Shown here piece after piece: positions 6,601 to 12,802 of a stretch of 13,713 bases of DNA. The first letter of the stretch is position 1; each line of letters opens with the position of its first letter. The translations under genes and the position numbers were made by a program. The DNA is taken from positions 1-13,713 of the forward strand of contig CAZWVR010000069.1 of NCBI GenBank assembly GCA_964637235.1, in the 5' to 3' direction. The notes beneath the pieces were generated by a model. It saw only the letters and a program-made list of their open reading frames with translations. It was not told the DNA's origin and did no database searches. The DNA comes from CAZWVR01 sp964637235 (GTDB lineage Bacteria > Bacteroidota > Bacteroidia > Bacteroidales > S143-33).

Positions 6601-8712
6601 CATATTTACATAGCTTCCAGAAAGGTCAAAATTGCTTGTTTCTTCTGTTCCGTTAATATATACGTGTGTAGGAGGACCATAGTTTGGAATAAAGACTTTA
6701 ATTATAGAGCCTTTTGCAATATTATTGCTACCGTTCCAGCGTAGCGTGACACGTGAGGGGGTATATTCTCCGGGTGTTGATGTGCAAGACCAGAATACGT
6801 CAGTTCTTTCGTTAGCTGCTGCTCCATATTCGTAAGAAGCGTTAAGTAAGCCAAATTCAGTTCCTGGTTTTATATCTACCATTGTGAGGATATAGAAAAC
6901 ATCTGTTGAAGGGGTCTGCTGGCAGTCATAACCACTTGTTTTTGTATCGTAAGCGACAAATATTAAGTCTCCGGGTTTAAATTCTGTAATATCTTGTGGG
7001 GTTTCGCATATTTCTATTCCGTCGCTCCAATCAGAGCCTTTTCTTACAAAAATTTTAAAGCAATACGTTGTACCATTAGTGAGATTAGTTGTAGTTGTAA
7101 ATGGTTCAGTGCCTTTATAAACTACGTATTCACCGGGTGCTATTTCTGTTCCATTTCCATAGCTGGGGTCTGCAATATAAGAGCTACCATCACCAGAAGG
7201 AGTAGCCGAAACCGAACCATTATCAGTAGCTACAACCATAATTTCGTCGTAGCAAGTAGAAGGATTAGTCCAAGAGAGGTCTATTTTACCACTGTATGGT
7301 ACAGTATGTGGGTCGCTGACATCAGCCACTGCTAATCCTGAGATACTTAATGTAGGTTGGTCTAAACTCCAGATTGTAGAATTTTCGTTTAGATATGTAT
7401 ATGCTTTAATGACGTAGTCATTACCTTTTGTTAAGCCTGTGATAGTCAGTGAGTTGCCAGTTCCTTTGTAAACGACATAACTATAAGGGGTTGTGCTTCC
7501 GTATTGTGTGCCGTCGCCAAAGTTAGGGTCAGCAGTGAGCGAGGAAGCATCATAACTATTTAGCGAATGAGGAGGATTTGTTCCTTCTCGGATACCTATT
7601 ACTACGCCAGTGTAGTTATAATTTGGGTTGTCCCAACTAATCGTTGCTGTGGTATTTGTTAGGCAAGTTATATGTAGGTTATTTACAGGACAGGGATTAA
7701 GAGTTATAGAGCCTGAAAGTTCGTTTCCGTCGGTAAGGTAGTCAGCATTTGAGCCAGAGCAATTATATTCAAATACTTTGAAGTAGTATGTATGCCCGCC
7801 TTTTAGTCCTATAAGAGTGAAGGAAGTACCGTTTCCGTTATATACCACAAAATTTCCACTTCCTAACTCGTCTCCATTTCCGAAGTTATTATCAGCGTTA
7901 TATGTTACGCCGTCAGTTGGGGAGGCATCTACTGGAGCGTCTTCTTTGACCAGAACAATACGCCTTGAACCATCACCGGCAGTGAAACTAACATCTATTG
8001 TTCCGCAATCGGTAGGTGAGAGGTTGAGGTTAGAGGCGTTTGTGGTAGGTTCGTCGCAGGAGCAGTCTGACACGGTGAAACTGCCAGAGAAATTTTCTTG
8101 ACTTGAGTTATCTCCATCCCAATTATTATTATCATTTATTGCGGCGAGCAGCTCGCTTTTTGTACCATTTAGGACTATGCCATTGTATTTATAATTATCT
8201 TTTTCATTTAGTGCAACGGCGTCTGTGCCGTTTGTTAGTCCAGTTGGTAGGGCAGAAGTATTGGAGTTAGTGGCATCAGCTTGCCATATGCCGTTTTGTT
8301 CGTCATTTATTGCGGCAATCATATTGTATGAATCTGTGCCTGTTTGATAGTAGGCAATAATTTGGTCTCCTGAGCTTGAAAGTGCGAAATTACCGCTTTT
8401 TGAAATAGACCCTGTTGATGCATAATTTGAGCTTGGTTCTATTTCTACCACAGTGCCGCAGGGGACACCCTCATTTGGGGCTGTCCACGTAATAATGCCT
8501 TCTCCTGAGCGAAATCCACCGCTTGATTTCCAGCCATTATCTGTAAATTGTATTACTTCGTTAGGTGGTATCTCTACCAGAGCCACAAATTTAAAATTAT
8601 CGGGATTATCGCAATTTATTTGCACAAATGCAATATCTCCTGCTGTTAAATTTTGGGCTTTTAATACATAGAAAGATAAGATTGTCAGTAGTAAAAGAAA
8701 ATATTTTTTCAT
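3670..8712 (-). CDS. Large multidomain exported protein with T9SS sorting domain
   Basis: The 1680-residue protein starts with a Sec signal peptide (residues 1-19, ending L-K-A-Q). In order it then has: a module at 21-217 (A-G-D-I-A-F-V-Q, F-T-D-N-G-W, W-T-A-P-N) resembling lamin-tail-like beta domains common in exported Bacteroidota proteins; three fibronectin-III-like repeats (about 222-338, 341-459, 462-574) sharing the A-D-x-x-[FY]-G-[ND]-G...V-V-Y-[NK]-G signature; a second, diverged copy of the first module (577-827); W-I-G-D-A-D-N-D-W followed by a long Asn/Gly-rich region of probable beta-helix character (835-1130); a region with G-W-N-L-I-G-N-P-Y-P (1261-1270) seen in many T9SS cargo proteins; a cadherin-like dystroglycan-type Ig domain (about 1500-1593); and a type A T9SS C-terminal domain (1608-1680, I-I-Y-P-N-P-A-S to K-F-I-K-Q). 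It should be carried across the outer membrane by the Por system and anchored or released. No catalytic motif is visible, so adhesion or a structural surface role is inferred. The start is ATG at 8712 because a TTG at 8730 lies in the promoter. Confidence 0.85.
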   Translation of the reverse strand: MKKYFLLLLTILSFYVLKAQNLTAGDIAFVQINCDNPDNFKFVALVEIPPNEVIQFTDNGWKSSGGFRSGEGIITWTAPNEGVPCGTVVEIEPSSNYASTGSISKSGNFALSSSGDQIIAYYQTGTDSYNMIAAINDEQNGIWQADATNSNTSALPTGLTNGTDAVALNEKDNYKYNGIVLNGTKSELLAAINDNNNWDGDNSSQENFSGSFTVSDCSCDEPTTNASNLNLSPTDCGTIDVSFTAGDGSRRIVLVKEDAPVDASPTDGVTYNADNNFGNGDELGSGNFVVYNGNGTSFTLIGLKGGHTYYFKVFEYNCSGSNADYLTDGNELSGSITLNPCPVNNLHITCLTNTTATISWDNPNYNYTGVVIGIREGTNPPHSLNSYDASSLTADPNFGDGTQYGSTTPYSYVVYKGTGNSLTITGLTKGNDYVIKAYTYLNENSTIWSLDQPTLSISGLAVADVSDPHTVPYSGKIDLSWTNPSTCYDEIMVVATDNGSVSATPSGDGSSYIADPSYGNGTEIAPGEYVVYKGTEPFTTTTNLTNGTTYCFKIFVRKGSDWSDGIEICETPQDITEFKPGDLIFVAYDTKTSGYDCQQTPSTDVFYILTMVDIKPGTEFGLLNASYEYGAAANERTDVFWSCTSTPGEYTPSRVTLRWNGSNNIAKGSIIKVFIPNYGPPTHVYINGTEETSNFDLSGSYVNMSETQPDQVWIYQGVLADYGTSPHIYSRLFGHILFGLSNMANWVPFDQEVNTPRTSRLHPDIQCFNLDFDGDVPVNYYKLSATHTGSKRTLLQAIMNENNWEQVAQSECDDIPSDIATTTFTILNGNPEGTWIGDADNDWFNCANWEALTVPEKSVDVYIDGNSQQDPVIDVSNSANAKKFDSTAVCKNLYIYNHTLFLGNPITNEGDTADILKVFGNLIIDNNGALSMNTGDSQDGKIYLFGNWANNRGNTYFDEGKGTIIFCGTQNQTIASATQEDFANLIIENHAQKVSLNTDITADTLYQNLANIDLNGYNLTLEGPYYREHGKFIGNASSDFNIINSGYVDTLYFTNNQTLNNLNIDRNSQIFLGTNLEIQNDLNIYDGEFNVFPNVFLTVNGTLNNQVGSSGLILHSDATGTASLIHNTTDVPATCERYMTAGAWHYFFSPLDACPITNLTTTSWNDQNPNLYWYDETQADYWWAHDFCSNVMGWQSVSTTNFETNKGYIFYEPENRVHTLTGGNLFAGDKTFNLSYTISGVGTVNVCDGNNTPINWREFDGWNLIGNPYPSAIDWDQVNEMHNVENVIYYYDGTVDNYKYYRPSTGGGTVFNHGITVNGGSKYVPAHQAFFVKATQPGAWITIENSARVHNPQPYWKNQQEAPNIVRLQLIDNGYTDETVIQIADPATYDFDEKYDAHKRFAYNEQIPQIFSYDSLTNTFYAINTLPQDDILSVPLGYYFQNSGNKTLIFKSITLKNYYIWLEDKLTGQTTEITQPTTYQFEANSGITKDRFILHFNKNHAPYPLASISDISVNLNETFYVKLPNTLFDDIDFWDKNLSIKVSLANGDTLPQWIKFDNNRIYGVPTQLGDFPIKITAIDKFGATANIVFTIHVNMGVSNINQTSNTNRIIYPNPASTFIKVNLKHGEYNYSIINSIGKCVLTGKLQTNNPIINISSLPEGVYNIEIRNKETYFAAKFIKQ

Positions 8713-8727
8713 TGTGTTAAGTTTTGG

Positions 8728-8760
8728 CAAAGTTAAGCATTTATTTTACTTTAAAGACAA
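8728..8760 (-). promoter_or_regulatory. Bacteroidota-type promoter of the large exported protein gene
   Basis: On the - strand, TAACTTTG (8728-8735) matches the -7 consensus TAnnTTTG exactly, and TTG at 8758-8760 lies 22 nt upstream, within the known 17-23 nt spacing of the Bacteroidota primary sigma factor. The start codon is only 15 nt beyond the -7 box, so the 5' leader would be very short. The box also overlaps the in-frame TTG at 8730, which rules out that codon as the translation start if this promoter is used. Confidence 0.6.
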
Positions 8761-8892
8761 TTTTATGCTAAAAAAGTTGCTTAATTTTACGTTTTAAGAT
8801 GTTTTTTAAGAAAAAACTATATAGTGAGGTAAGATTATCAGATAGCTTAGAGGCTATAACTTTAAGTTTTATTTTGGAGGAAGATTATAATT

Positions 8893-8954
8893 AAAAAAAA
8901 GCCTGGGGAAGCTTTATTTGCAGTGTTTTTAGTAGATAGCTTATCCCCAAGCTT
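8893..8954 (-). terminator. Intrinsic terminator after fumarase
   Basis: AAGCCTGGGGA (8899-8909) pairs with TCCCCAAGCTT (8944-8954), 10 of 11 positions, across a 34-nt loop. On the - strand the stem is followed directly by a run of T (complement of 8893-8900). It begins 12 nt after the fumarase stop codon and separates that gene from the large exported protein gene. Confidence 0.75.
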
Positions 8955-8966
8955 AGATTATAAAAT

Positions 8967-10373
8967 TTATTTATTGACTTTATATGGACCAATCATTTTT
9001 TCAGGTTTAACCCATTTATCAAATTCTTCTGCTGTTAGATATCCTAATTCAACAGCTGCTTGTTTTAAAGTTTTATTTTCTTTATAAGCTTTTTTAGCGA
9101 TTTCAGCGGCTTTTTCATAACCAATATATCTATTCAAAGCAGTGACTAACATAAGAGAATTTTCTACGTAATTGTTAATTCTTTCCATATTTGGCTCAAT
9201 ACCGACTACTAATTTATCGGTAAAGGAAACACAAGCATCACCTATTAGACGTGCAGACATCAGGAAGTTGTATGCCATCATAGGTTTAAATACATTTAGT
9301 TCAAAATGTCCGTTCATACCGCCGACGTTTATAGCGACGTCATTGCCGAATACTTGTGCAGCGACCATAGTAAGAGCTTCTGCTTGGGTAGGGTTAACTT
9401 TACCTGGCATTATAGAAGAGCCTGGTTCATTAGCCGGAATTTTTATTTCACCAATTCCGCAGCGGGGTCCGGAGGATAGTACACGTATATCATTACCTAT
9501 TTTCATTAAAGCAGCAGCAGCAGTTTTTAGTGCTCCATGAGCTTCAACGATGGCGTCGTGAGCAGCAAGAGCAGCAAATTTATTAGGTGCACTAACAAAT
9601 GGATAACCGGTTAATTCAGAAATTTTGCGAGCTACTAATTCTGCATATCCTTCTGGGGAGTTTAGTCCGGTACCTACGGCAGTACCTCCGAGTGCTAATT
9701 GTGCTAAATGAGGGAGTGTATTTTTTATTGCTTCAATAGCCATATCCAGTTGAGCTACATATCCGGAAAATTCTTGTCCTAATGTCAGAGGTACTGCGTC
9801 CATCCAGTGAGTACGTCCCATCTTTATTATATCTTTGAATTCCTCAGCTTTTTTTGCCAGAGCGTCTCTTAGTTTTTGAAGCCCCGGTAATGTAGTCTCT
9901 ACTAACATCTTATATGCTGCGATATGCATAGCTGTTGGGAATGTATCATTTGAAGATTGGGATTTATTAACATCGTCATTTGGGTGTAGAAAGCGTTTAC
10001 CTTCCCCGAGTTTATTACCTAAAAGCACGTGAGCTCTATTAGCTATAACTTCGTTTACGTTCATATTTGATTGAGTACCGGAGCCAGTCTGCCAAATTAC
10101 AAGTGGGAAGTGTTCATCAAGTTTACCTTCTAAAATTTCGTCACATACTTGTGCTATTAGATCTTTTTTCTTTTCCTCCAAAACTCCGAGTTCATAATTT
10201 GCTAAGGCAGCGGCTTTTTTTAGGATAGCAAAAGCCCTAATAATTTCTTTGGGCATAGAAGCTGGCTCGCCTATCTTAAAATTGTTGTATGAACGTTGTG
10301 TTTGAGCTCCCCAATATTTATCTGCGGGAACTTTTACTTCGCCGAGGGTGTCATGTTCAATTCTGTATTCCAT
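8967..10373 (-). CDS. fumC: Class II fumarate hydratase (fumarase C)
   Basis: The 468-residue protein catalyses the reversible hydration of fumarate to L-malate in the cytoplasm (TCA cycle, or its reductive branch in anaerobes). Length and sequence are standard for the oxygen-stable homotetrameric class II enzyme. Visible motifs are T-G-S-G-T-Q-S-N-M-N-V-N-E (96-108), S-S-N-D-T-F-P-T (140-147), R-T-H-W with the conserved active-site His189, and the superfamily signature G-S-S-I-M-P-G-K-V-N-P (318-328) with the catalytic serine at 319. The fumarase-type G-S-G-T-Q-S-N-M-N segment distinguishes it from aspartase, which shares the fold. The ATG at 10373 gives the usual N-terminus (M-E-Y-R-I-E-H-D-T-L-G-E-V) without extension. 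It has its own consensus promoter and terminator, so it appears monocistronic, divergent from guaA. Confidence 0.96.
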   Translation of the reverse strand: MEYRIEHDTLGEVKVPADKYWGAQTQRSYNNFKIGEPASMPKEIIRAFAILKKAAALANYELGVLEEKKKDLIAQVCDEILEGKLDEHFPLVIWQTGSGTQSNMNVNEVIANRAHVLLGNKLGEGKRFLHPNDDVNKSQSSNDTFPTAMHIAAYKMLVETTLPGLQKLRDALAKKAEEFKDIIKMGRTHWMDAVPLTLGQEFSGYVAQLDMAIEAIKNTLPHLAQLALGGTAVGTGLNSPEGYAELVARKISELTGYPFVSAPNKFAALAAHDAIVEAHGALKTAAAALMKIGNDIRVLSSGPRCGIGEIKIPANEPGSSIMPGKVNPTQAEALTMVAAQVFGNDVAINVGGMNGHFELNVFKPMMAYNFLMSARLIGDACVSFTDKLVVGIEPNMERINNYVENSLMLVTALNRYIGYEKAAEIAKKAYKENKTLKQAAVELGYLTAEEFDKWVKPEKMIGPYKVNK

Positions 10374-10395
10374 GGCTTTATTTTTTTGTTTTTTT

Positions 10396-10423
10396 CAAAG
10401 ATATAAATACGTCTTTCTATCAA
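10396..10423 (-). promoter_or_regulatory. Bacteroidota-type promoter of fumC
   Basis: On the - strand, TATCTTTG (10396-10403) is an exact TAnnTTTG match, and TTG (10421-10423, part of TTTTTG) lies 17 nt upstream. The fumC start codon is 22 nt beyond the -7 box. Spacing and both hexamer-like boxes fit the primary sigma factor of this phylum. Confidence 0.65.
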
Positions 10424-10453
10424 AAATGTTTTTTAACATAAAAAATTTTTTTT

Positions 10454-10461
10454 CATATTTG
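10454..10461 (+). promoter_or_regulatory. Possible -7 box of the guaA promoter
   Basis: CATATTTG differs from the TAnnTTTG consensus at one base and lies 26 nt before the guaA ATG, just after an A-tract/T-tract run (10440-10453) that may bend DNA. No TTG was found at the proper upstream distance, so this is a weak candidate. It would fire away from the fumC promoter, making this a divergent intergenic region. Confidence 0.3.
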
Positions 10462-10487
10462 TAGGGTTGAAAGGTTTGTATTTTTTT

Positions 10488-12011
10488 ATGAATAAAATTT
10501 TGATTATTGATTTTGGTTCACAATATACTCAGCTGATTGCCAGAAAGATACGTGAAATAGGTATATATACCGAAGTAATTCCGTATTTTTCCTCTGTTCA
10601 GATAGATGAAAACGTAAAAGGTATTATATTATCCGGAAGTCCTTATTCCGTCGATGATAATAATGCACCTACATGGGATTTTAAAGCTTATGAAGCGAAA
10701 GTGCCTATACTTGGTATATGTTATGGAGCTCAATTGATGATTAAAAATTACGGAGGAAAAGTTCAGAAATCTGCACGTAGGGAATTTGGAGCAGCTATTT
10801 TGGAGATCAAACAGAACGATATTCTTTTTAAAGATGTATCGAACAAATCAGTGGTATGGATGTCTCATAGTGATACGATTAGTATTTTGCCGAAAGATTT
10901 TACTATTATTGCTTCTACTAACAATATTCCAGTAGCAGCATTCCGTGCGCGGAATAAGAATTTATGGGGTTTACAATTTCATCCAGAAGTATTTCATACG
11001 CAGGAGGGTATAAAAATTTTTCGTAATTTTGCTACAGAAATTTGTAAAATTGAGGCTAACTGGTCGCCTTCTAATTTTATTAAGAATACCATAGAGTATC
11101 TTAGGGAGACGATAAAAAACGATAGGGTTATAATGGCGGTATCTGGAGGAGTTGATTCTTCTGTGGCAGCTGTTTTATTGCATAAAGCTATTGGCAAGAA
11201 CCTTTATTCTATTTTTGTAAATACGGGATTATTGAGAGAAGGTGAATTTCAAGAAGTTTTAGATATATATAGGAAATTGGATCTTAATGTAATACCTGTG
11301 AACGCAGAGGATATTTTTTTAGAAAAATTGTCAGCAGTAGCAGATCCGGAGCAAAAAAGGAAAATAATAGGAAGCACTTTTATAGAGGTTTTTATGAAAG
11401 AAGCAGAAAAAATTTCTGATGTTAAATGGCTTGCACAGGGGACTATTTATCCTGATGTTATTGAATCAGCCACTGATGTAAAGGCTGCAAAAACAATAAA
11501 ATCGCATCATAATGTAGGCGGTTTACCGCAGAATATAAAATTTAAAATTATTGAGCCTTTGCGTGTACTTTTTAAAGATGAAGTCAGAAAGGTCGGAGAG
11601 GAATTAGGCTTGCCCAAGGAGATACTTTATAGGCATCCTTTTCCGGGTCCTGGGCTTGCAATACGAATTATAGGAGAAGTATCGCCGCAGAAAATTAAAA
11701 TTTTACGCAAAGCAGATAAAATTTTTATTGACGAATTAAAAAAACACGATTTGTATAATAAAGTTTGGCAAGCAGCAACAATTCTTTTACCTGTAAAAAC
11801 TGTCGGAATAATGGGTGATGAGCGTTCTTATCAGTGGACTATTGTATTAAGAGCTGTGAATTCTGTTGATGGTATGACTGCTGATTGGAGCAGGCTTCCT
11901 TATGATTTTATTGCTGATGTGTCAAATAAAATTATTAATGATGTGAATGGTGTAAATAGAGTTGTATATGATATTACTTCTAAACCGCCTGCTACTATTG
12001 AATGGGAATAA
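10488..12011 (+). CDS. guaA: GMP synthase (glutamine-hydrolysing)
   Basis: The 507-residue enzyme converts XMP, ATP and glutamine to GMP, the last step of de novo guanine nucleotide synthesis. Residues 1-190 form the class I glutamine amidotransferase: G-I-C-Y-G-A-Q with nucleophile Cys78, and L-Q-F-H-P-E-V with His165 and Glu167 of the triad. Residues 210-390 are the ATP pyrophosphatase domain, with the P-loop S-G-G-V-D-S-S (219-225) and H-P-F-P-G-P-G-L (383-390). The C-terminal dimerisation domain ends with the family-typical I-T-S-K-P-P-A-T-I-E-W-E. I place the start at ATG 10488, giving M-N-K-I-L-I-I-D-F-G; an in-frame TTG at 10467 would add seven residues not expected for the family. No frameshift or missing catalytic residue was seen. 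A small STAS-like gene follows after 16 nt and is probably co-transcribed. Confidence 0.97.
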   Translation: MNKILIIDFGSQYTQLIARKIREIGIYTEVIPYFSSVQIDENVKGIILSGSPYSVDDNNAPTWDFKAYEAKVPILGICYGAQLMIKNYGGKVQKSARREFGAAILEIKQNDILFKDVSNKSVVWMSHSDTISILPKDFTIIASTNNIPVAAFRARNKNLWGLQFHPEVFHTQEGIKIFRNFATEICKIEANWSPSNFIKNTIEYLRETIKNDRVIMAVSGGVDSSVAAVLLHKAIGKNLYSIFVNTGLLREGEFQEVLDIYRKLDLNVIPVNAEDIFLEKLSAVADPEQKRKIIGSTFIEVFMKEAEKISDVKWLAQGTIYPDVIESATDVKAAKTIKSHHNVGGLPQNIKFKIIEPLRVLFKDEVRKVGEELGLPKEILYRHPFPGPGLAIRIIGEVSPQKIKILRKADKIFIDELKKHDLYNKVWQAATILLPVKTVGIMGDERSYQWTIVLRAVNSVDGMTADWSRLPYDFIADVSNKIINDVNGVNRVVYDITSKPPATIEWE

Positions 12012-12027
12012 TCATAAAAAATATTAT

Positions 12028-12444
12028 ATGGGAAATAACAAAAACAAATTTAAAAGTAAGTATCAAATTATTGAGTATCAGGAAGAAAAAGACCTGTTGA
12101 TACAACAGTGGAAATCTGAGACAGAATATATGACAGATGAAGTATTTATGCACGAGATGAGTGTTTTAGCAGAATATATAACGAAATATAAGCCTTCTAA
12201 GATACTGGTAGATCAGCGGGATTTTTTCTTTACTGTTAACCCTACATTGCAAGAATGGGTAAATGAAAATGTAAATGCTAAGATTTCTCAGATAGGCTCA
12301 TTTGTAGCATTTGTTGTAAGTAAAGATTTGTTTGCATCTGTATCTGTGGAACAAACCTTATCTGAAAGTCATGGTAAGAGCTTGATAATTAAATTTTTCC
12401 AGGATAAAGAAGAAGCTTTAAAATGGCTGGATGAGGTTGTTTAA
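12028..12444 (+). CDS. Small STAS/SpoIIAA-like domain protein
   Basis: The 138-residue soluble protein has no signal peptide or membrane segment. Its pattern fits the SpoIIAA-like (STAS/SEC14-related) family: a first strand with L-L-I-Q-Q-W (23-28), M-T-D-E-V-F followed by a helix with L-A-E-Y-I (35-51), the strand-plus-turn K-I-L-V-D-Q-R-D (58-65), P-T-L-Q-E-W-V (72-78), a central strand F-V-A-F-V-V (92-97), and the C-terminal F-F-Q-D-K-E-E-A-L-K-W-L (123-134), which is typical. Family members are mostly uncharacterised; no nucleotide-binding or phosphorylation site can be assigned with confidence. The start is the ATG 16 nt after guaA; the same frame is open upstream into guaA, but that part reads as low-complexity out-of-frame coding sequence. 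Linkage to guaA is by position only. The fold assignment is by pattern, not by a motif with known function. Confidence 0.6.
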   Translation: MGNNKNKFKSKYQIIEYQEEKDLLIQQWKSETEYMTDEVFMHEMSVLAEYITKYKPSKILVDQRDFFFTVNPTLQEWVNENVNAKISQIGSFVAFVVSKDLFASVSVEQTLSESHGKSLIIKFFQDKEEALKWLDEVV

Positions 12445-12550
12445 TGTTATAAATAACTGCATAAGCAGCATATAAAGTGATTATAAGTATAAAAAAGATA
12501 GGGGAGGCGTTGCGGAGAGCGTTAGGGATTGGAGCGATATGAGGCGAAGA

Positions 12551-12704
12551 CAAAAATTTGCTGCGGCTTGGCGGCGGAGGCTGAGCGATGGAGCGAAGCC
12601 CCACGCACGCCAATACGTATAAAATTAGGCGATGTAAAGTATTGTATATTAAGTTATTATAAAAATAATTTATTGATTATTGATACCTGCCGCAGCTATT
12701 TTTG
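12551..12704. repeat. Inverted-repeat arms inside the GC-rich element
   Basis: The sequence at 12551-12567 (C-A5-T3-GCTGCGGC) and the reverse complement of 12689-12704 (C-A5-TA-GCTGCGGC) agree except for a 2-3 base difference in the middle. The arms are 121 nt apart. A further shared word, GGCTTGGC, lies beside the arm in both blocks but in a different order (12565-12572, and reverse complement at 12705-12712), so the relation is a rearranged rather than a simple palindrome. Confidence 0.6.
12673..12704 (+). promoter_or_regulatory. Candidate mqnD promoter inside the repeat element
   Basis: TATTTTTG (12697-12704) matches TAnnTTTG exactly, and TTG at 12673-12675 lies 21 nt upstream, within the accepted spacing. 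Transcription would begin near 12711 and give a leader of about 90 nt made almost entirely of the second GC-rich block. The -7 box overlaps one arm of the inverted repeat. T-rich words are common in this genome, so chance remains possible. Confidence 0.45.
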
Positions 12705-12802
12705 CCAAGCCGAATATAAGCGGAAAGCCCGACCCGAGCGAGCTGCCCCAGCAGCGAGCGAAGGGGAACGCCCAAAAAATTTTTAATAAAACTCAGTTGC
12801 TT

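Larger units (their letters stand above)
12501..12773. repeat. GC-rich mosaic intergenic element before mqnD
   Basis: The gap between the STAS-like gene and mqnD holds two GC-rich blocks, 12501-12610 and 12686-12773, each about 63% G+C by my count, separated by a 75-nt A/T-rich stretch (12611-12685). Block one contains GCGTTAGGGATTGGAGCG (12519-12536). Block two contains AGCGGAAAGCCCGACCC (12719-12735) and ends GGGGAACGCCC (12763-12773) before an A6T5 run. From memory, these words recur in this order in Bacteroidales intergenic regions, usually around a short hairpin, so I read the whole as one such element with extra sequence inserted. GAGCGA occurs five times (12532, 12583, 12591, 12736, 12756). 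No protein is credible here: open frames in several directions result from the scarcity of stops in GC-rich DNA. Function is unknown; a mobile miniature element, a recombination or structural repeat, or an RNA leader are all possible. Confidence 0.65.

Noticed and set aside
8799..8894. 31-codon + strand ORF (starts M-F-F-K-K-K-L-Y, ends E-E-D-Y-N) in the gap between fumC and the large protein gene
   Set aside because: There is no Shine-Dalgarno and no full promoter match, it ends in the fumC terminator T tract, and frames this short are expected by chance. Only conservation in relatives would revive it.
10467..10487. TTG start adding seven residues to GuaA
   Set aside because: GMP synthases begin very near the first strand (I-L-I-I-D-F-G), which fits ATG 10488.
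11962..12027. 22-codon N-terminal extension of the STAS-like protein into guaA
   Set aside because: This Leu/Asn-rich stretch is guaA read out of frame; the ATG at 12028 lies just after the guaA stop.
12389..12613. 74-codon - strand open frame across the end of the STAS-like gene and the first GC-rich block
   Set aside because: Its Pro/Ser/Arg-rich translation comes from the repeat element and the rest overlaps a better-supported gene; this is the typical spurious frame such elements create.
12529..12786. 85-codon + strand open frame spanning the whole GC-rich element
   Set aside because: It has no recognisable domain, its composition changes abruptly where the DNA changes from GC-rich to A/T-rich, and it ends in the repeat end.
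12680..12802. 41-codon upstream extension of mqnD in the same frame
   Set aside because: It translates the GC-rich repeat into a Pro/Lys-rich peptide unlike MqnD proteins, while ATG at 12803 gives the normal family N-terminus.
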